From Verrucomicrobiota bacterium (lineage in GTDB: Bacteria > Verrucomicrobiota > Verrucomicrobiia > Verrucomicrobiales > Akkermansiaceae), in NCBI GenBank assembly GCA_026397695.1, contig JAPLUJ010000040.1, positions 1 to 8,518 on the forward strand: a stretch of DNA of 8,518 nucleotides, written 5' to 3'. Made by a program: the position numbers and the translations under genes. The notes under the pieces are model-generated. The model was not told the origin of the DNA. It ran no database searches and saw only the letters and a list, made by a program, of their open reading frames with translations. Position 1 is the stretch's first letter; each line of letters opens with the position of its first letter. Positions 5,889 to 8,518 of the stretch are shown piece after piece.

Positions 5889-7292
5889 TCACAGGGGGAC
5901 TTCACAACGCATCAGGGTGCCACCCGCCGGCGCGGCGGTTAGAGCGAGGCTGCCGCCCAGCAACTGCGCGCGGTGGCGCATGACTTGCAAGCCCATGCCT
6001 GCGGCGGGCGGCAAGGTTTCCGGCATTCCATCGCCATCGTCTTCCACTTCCAATACCAACCGGTTGGCGTGGTGCCGCAGGCCGATGCGGATTTCACCCG
6101 GTGTCGCGTGTTTGAGCGCGTTGTTCACGGCTTCCTGCGCGATGCGGAACAACTGGGACGCCGTCTCGCCAAAACACGTTAGCCCTGAGGGTTCGCACTC
6201 GAAAACGACCCGTACCTTGCCACCTCCGTCGAGGGAGCCGGCCATTTCGGCAAGCGCGTTGACCAAGCCACCCTGCTCGATGCCCTGCGGCGCGAGCCCG
6301 TGCGAGAGTTGGCGGGTTTCCTTGATGGCGTCACGGATTTGGCGCGCCATTTCGGTGGCGCGCGCGGCCTCCTCCCGACCGCTTGCGGACAAGGATTCAG
6401 CCAGTGCGTCGGCTGCCAGCGCGGCAGCGGTAAGGCGCTGGCCGAGGCCGTCATGCAACTCGTGTCCAAGGCGGCGGCGTTCGCGTTCCCCGGCCTCAAT
6501 CACTTGCTTTTCCATTTGCGTGCGTTGCTGTTGGTGGGCAGTGACACTGCATGCCATAGCGGTGAAGGCACGCGACAACTCGGCAACCTCATCGCCTCCC
6601 GTCATGGACGTGATCGGGGCTTGCCCGGCTGCGCCGAAGTTGCGAACCGCGTGCGCCAGATGGGCGATGCGCTTGGCAAAGCCGAAATACAGCACAGCCC
6701 AAAGCGCCGCGCACAAGGTCCCGGTGCCCAGTGCCGACCACTCCAGACTTCGCCACGCGGCGGCGCGTGCCTGTTGCATCGTCGCCGAGCGGTCATACAC
6801 TAACAGCACCCACGAATCCGAGTTGACCACCGGATAGGCGGCGTAAAGCTGCGCGGCGTCCTCCGAACGCAGCACATTCGAGGTGGACGAGCGCCCGATC
6901 AGGTTTGCCGCTGCGCGCAGCAGGGTTTCTCTGGCTTCGTGACCGCTCAACTCGCCCGAGGAACCGGCGAGCACCCAGCCATTGGCATCCACAAAGGCTG
7001 CAAGAGCCAAATTGGGCGCTTCCGCGGATGCCCGGAGATCGGCCTGCAAGGCCGCGATACCCACCGCCGAGCGCAGTTGTTCGCCGAGCCGCGCGAGCCG
7101 CACGCCCGTCGCATCTGCCGCTGCCTGCAATTCCGCTTGTCCCCTTGCCAGGTCATTGGCCAGGTTCCAGCGGTAGTTGAGCCACGTCGTCGCCAATCCG
7201 AAGACCAGCACTAGCAGCGGTGCGGCGAAGCGCGCAGGCGGCGGAAAGGCCCATATCCGCCGCATCGGTGGGTGGGGTTCCTCATGGCTCAT
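5889..7292 (-). CDS. NarX/HPK7-like sensor histidine kinase
   Basis: This is a membrane sensor kinase that pairs with the response regulator 3 nt downstream. From ATG 7292 it has 467 residues: a first membrane helix (about 20-39, AAPLLVLVFGLATTWLNYRW), a periplasmic sensor region of about 145 residues (GWVLAGSSGELSG, LYAAYPVVNSDSW), a second helix (about 185-206), a HAMP-like linker and coiled segment, then HisKA_3. The phospho-acceptor is His in ERERRRLGHELHDGLGQRL. The ATP-binding domain shows the N box (EAVNNALKHA), a G1 box (DDGDGMP) and GMGLQVMRHR. All catalytic motifs look intact. The frame is open to 7415, but the first 41 codons look non-native; ATG 7265 is another possible start. The sensor domain gives no hint of the signal. 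The protease downstream suggests envelope stress, as inference. Confidence 0.92.
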   Translation of the reverse strand: MSHEEPHPPMRRIWAFPPPARFAAPLLVLVFGLATTWLNYRWNLANDLARGQAELQAAADATGVRLARLGEQLRSAVGIAALQADLRASAEAPNLALAAFVDANGWVLAGSSGELSGHEARETLLRAAANLIGRSSTSNVLRSEDAAQLYAAYPVVNSDSWVLLVYDRSATMQQARAAAWRSLEWSALGTGTLCAALWAVLYFGFAKRIAHLAHAVRNFGAAGQAPITSMTGGDEVAELSRAFTAMACSVTAHQQQRTQMEKQVIEAGERERRRLGHELHDGLGQRLTAAALAADALAESLSASGREEAARATEMARQIRDAIKETRQLSHGLAPQGIEQGGLVNALAEMAGSLDGGGKVRVVFECEPSGLTCFGETASQLFRIAQEAVNNALKHATPGEIRIGLRHHANRLVLEVEDDGDGMPETLPPAAGMGLQVMRHRAQLLGGSLALTAAPAGGTLMRCEVPL

Positions 7293-7630
7293 AGGACAAG
7301 TATGTACGCTTGTTGGGCCATGTGCGAGTGCGGAATGTGGTGATTGGGCCGCCCGGTTTTTGCTAGGAAAGGTGACGCGCCGGAAGATGCGCCAACCGCC
7401 GACACCGAGGGGCACGGATTGACGGAACAGGTTGGCTCAAGTAGCGTGCAGCACTTGGCCCCAGGTGATCGACGCGATGAACGCGAGCGGGATGGCGGGA
7501 TTCGTGCCCGAGGATCTCATGCCATCTCTCACAATTAAGGCGACCATTTATCTAACAGAGTCAGAGTCAGGGCTTCAGCCGATCTTTCCATGTGTAACGC
7601 CACGGCCGGAACAAGCACGCTGAAGCGTGA
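7293..7630. other. Gene-poor stretch upstream of the kinase, possible gene remnant
   Basis: About 340 nt without a recognisable gene. It should carry the kinase promoter on the minus strand, but I see no clear -35/-10 pair. On the plus strand, 7454-7520 has coding-like GC-rich third positions in one frame (QVIDAMNASGMAGFVPEDLM), which then changes to an unlike, AT-richer run with short CAGAGT repeats near 7556-7567. This may be a scrap of a lost gene; the family is unknown to me. Confidence 0.3.
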
Positions 7631-7837
7631 ACTCCTACAACCGCACAGGAATCGTGGCTTTATTTTTCAGCGGAGGATCTCACGCGCCAACTGCATTCGG
7701 GGTTTGCATCCGTTGCGTTGCCCCGCTTGACGACCTATGCGGATGATTACTCGCTGGTGTGGGACAAGCGGCAGACCAAGGCCAGGGCAGAATTGGCGGA
7801 ATTGGTGCAACGGCTGACCCGAAAGCCGGCGGTTTGA
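7631..7837 (+). pseudogene. Orphan 3' fragment of an unrecognised gene
   Basis: A frame without a credible start is open from 7631 to the TGA at 7835-7837. Its last 51 codons (from 7682) read like real protein, for example PRLTTYADDYSLVWDKRQTK followed by ARAELAELVQRLTRKPAV. About 73% of these 51 codons end in G or C by hand count, like the neighbouring genes. The C-terminal part looks like a charged helix. I do not recognise the family. It lies 82 nt before the RseP-type start. It may be the tail of a gene that once preceded rseP, cut at or before about 7670, or a piece of a mobile-element gene. Confidence 0.4.
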
Positions 7838-7919
7838 ACGCGGTCCTATGCCATTTCCAATTTAATGCACTTGCCGGGCTGTCCGGTGGCGCTAAGTTCC
7901 CGCAGTTGTTGCCGCATTC

Positions 7920-8138
7920 ATGACCGCCCTTTCCATCACTCTCAATATCATCCTGTTGGTAGTCGTCGTGGTGACGGTGTTCAACATCATTATTTTCGTG
8001 CACGAACTCGGGCACTTTTGGGCGGCGAAATGGCGTGGCCTGCAGATACCAGTATATCAGCACCACCACCGCGGTGAACGGCGCGTTCGATTTGGGAGTC
8101 GTCGCGGGCACCTGGTCGATCATGCTGGAAAACGATAG
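7920..8138 (+). pseudogene. rseP: 5' fragment of an RseP-type M50 zinc metalloprotease, chimeric
   Basis: ATG at 7920 starts a membrane helix (LNIILLVVVVVTVFNIIIF) followed directly by VHELGHFWAAKWRGLQI. HELGH is the zinc-binding HExxH motif of site-2 proteases (M50), where two His bind zinc and Glu is catalytic. Full-length members have roughly 350-450 residues or more, with PDZ domains and a later zinc-binding Asp in LDGG. Here the family resemblance ends after about 42 codons, near 8046. The frame then reads 30 junk codons rich in His and Arg to a stop at 8136-8138. From about 8050 the DNA encodes a different protein in another frame. RseP normally cuts membrane proteins in envelope-stress signalling; this fragment cannot. 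It is either a rearrangement or an assembly chimera. Confidence 0.75.
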
Positions 8139-8518
8139 CGCCAACCAAGCCAATCTCGTCGGCCCCAGCCTGAGTTATACGGTGATTGACGGCCAGACGA
8201 TCCCAGCCATTGCCTATCAAGTGCGCAGCGGCACGGCGACCATCAGCGGCACGGTCAAGGATTCGGCCAACAACCCGGTGAGTGCTGCCAATGTCTATGC
8301 ATACGCCACCATCAACAGCGTCCAATACAACGCCGGCGCACAGACCGACGGCAACGGCACCTACTCCTTCCCCGTGATCAACGGCACCTGGCACGTCGGT
8401 GTCAACGCCAACGACTATCCCAACCTGACCAACAATGCGAGTTACGGCGGCGTCACGTCCTCCACCCTGCTCGTGACCGGCGCTACCAGTGGCCAGAACG
8501 GCTACCGCTACCGGGCCA
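8050..8518 (+). CDS. Partial surface protein with carboxypeptidase-regulatory-like repeats
   Basis: An open frame runs from the junction near 8050 to the window end in codon phase with 8050, lacking both start and stop. It encodes about 156 residues of Thr/Ser/Asn/Gly-rich beta-sandwich sequence. Segments such as ATISGTVKDSANNPVSAANV and GTYSFPVINGTWHVGV match the carboxypeptidase-regulatory-like fold (CarboxypepD_reg), a transthyretin-like module common in large extracellular proteins. The pattern repeats: GAFDLGVVAGTWSIML (from about 8078) and GTYSFPVINGTWHVGV (from about 8356) are equivalent strands of successive modules. There is no natural start: upstream the frame runs backwards into rseP sequence. 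It is therefore the interior of a large secreted or surface protein, cut off by the junction and by the window edge. Confidence 0.75.

Noticed and set aside
5845..6837. 330-codon plus-strand frame, the longest on that strand
   Set aside because: Antisense to the histidine kinase with all its boxes; Ser/Arg/Ala-rich, no domain.
7545..7628. Possible integron attC site (GTTAGAT core on the minus strand)
   Set aside because: No matching second core was found at a suitable distance, and no integrase or cassette structure is present.
7680..8153. 157-codon minus-strand frame
   Set aside because: It crosses the rseP join and is antisense to the HELGH region; its His/Asp-rich run is the complement of that membrane helix coding.

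Overview
The window looks like chromosomal DNA of a Gram-negative, GC-rich bacterium. It has a periplasmic Do/HtrA protease, an outer-membrane beta-barrel protein with a signal peptide, and an RseP-type protease start. The wording of several proteins (the LuxR-type regulator, the DUF4337 protein, the RseP N-terminus, the carboxypeptidase-regulatory-like repeats) reminds me of Verrucomicrobiota, possibly Opitutaceae. That assignment comes from memory of the families and is not proven. Starts rarely have a good Shine-Dalgarno sequence. I see no rRNA, tRNA, CRISPR array or intact insertion sequence.

Layout. Every clear gene from 1 to about 7300 lies on the minus strand. From right to left: a NarX/HPK7-like sensor histidine kinase (5889-7292), a LuxR/NarL-type response regulator 3 nt downstream (5286-5885), and a Do-family serine protease (3659-5130) ending in a probable terminator. 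Then comes an AT-richer stretch (about 2800-3600) with an unrecognised membrane-anchored or secreted protein (2798-3277) and a dubious small ORF. Next are a PF13557-type beta-barrel protein (1931-2788), a DUF4337 membrane protein (1158-1766), a gene-poor 370 nt stretch, and a VIT1/CCC1-family metal transporter (2-697) preceded by a striking composite palindrome (734-783). The right end (7293-8518) is on the plus strand and broken up: a gene-poor stretch, an orphan 3' gene fragment, the first ~42 codons of an RseP/M50 protease gene with its HELGH motif, and an out-of-frame join near 8046-8050 to the middle of a repeat-rich carboxypeptidase-regulatory-like surface protein that runs off the window.

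How the genes may work together. Kinase, regulator and Do protease look like one envelope-stress unit, with a palindrome (5254-5270) between regulator and protease as a candidate operator. The unit appears damaged. The regulator's receiver domain lacks, in frame, the stretch of about 26 residues that should carry the phospho-acceptor aspartate. The protease gene carries a frameshift, probably with lost codons, just after its signal peptide. With the RseP chimera, that makes at least three deletion-like lesions between 5000 and 8050. Either this is real gene decay or rearrangement, or the contig contains assembly errors; read mapping would decide. I found no convincing new multi-gene system. 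The lesions, the receiver without its phospho-acceptor and the VIT1 palindrome are the points most worth following up.
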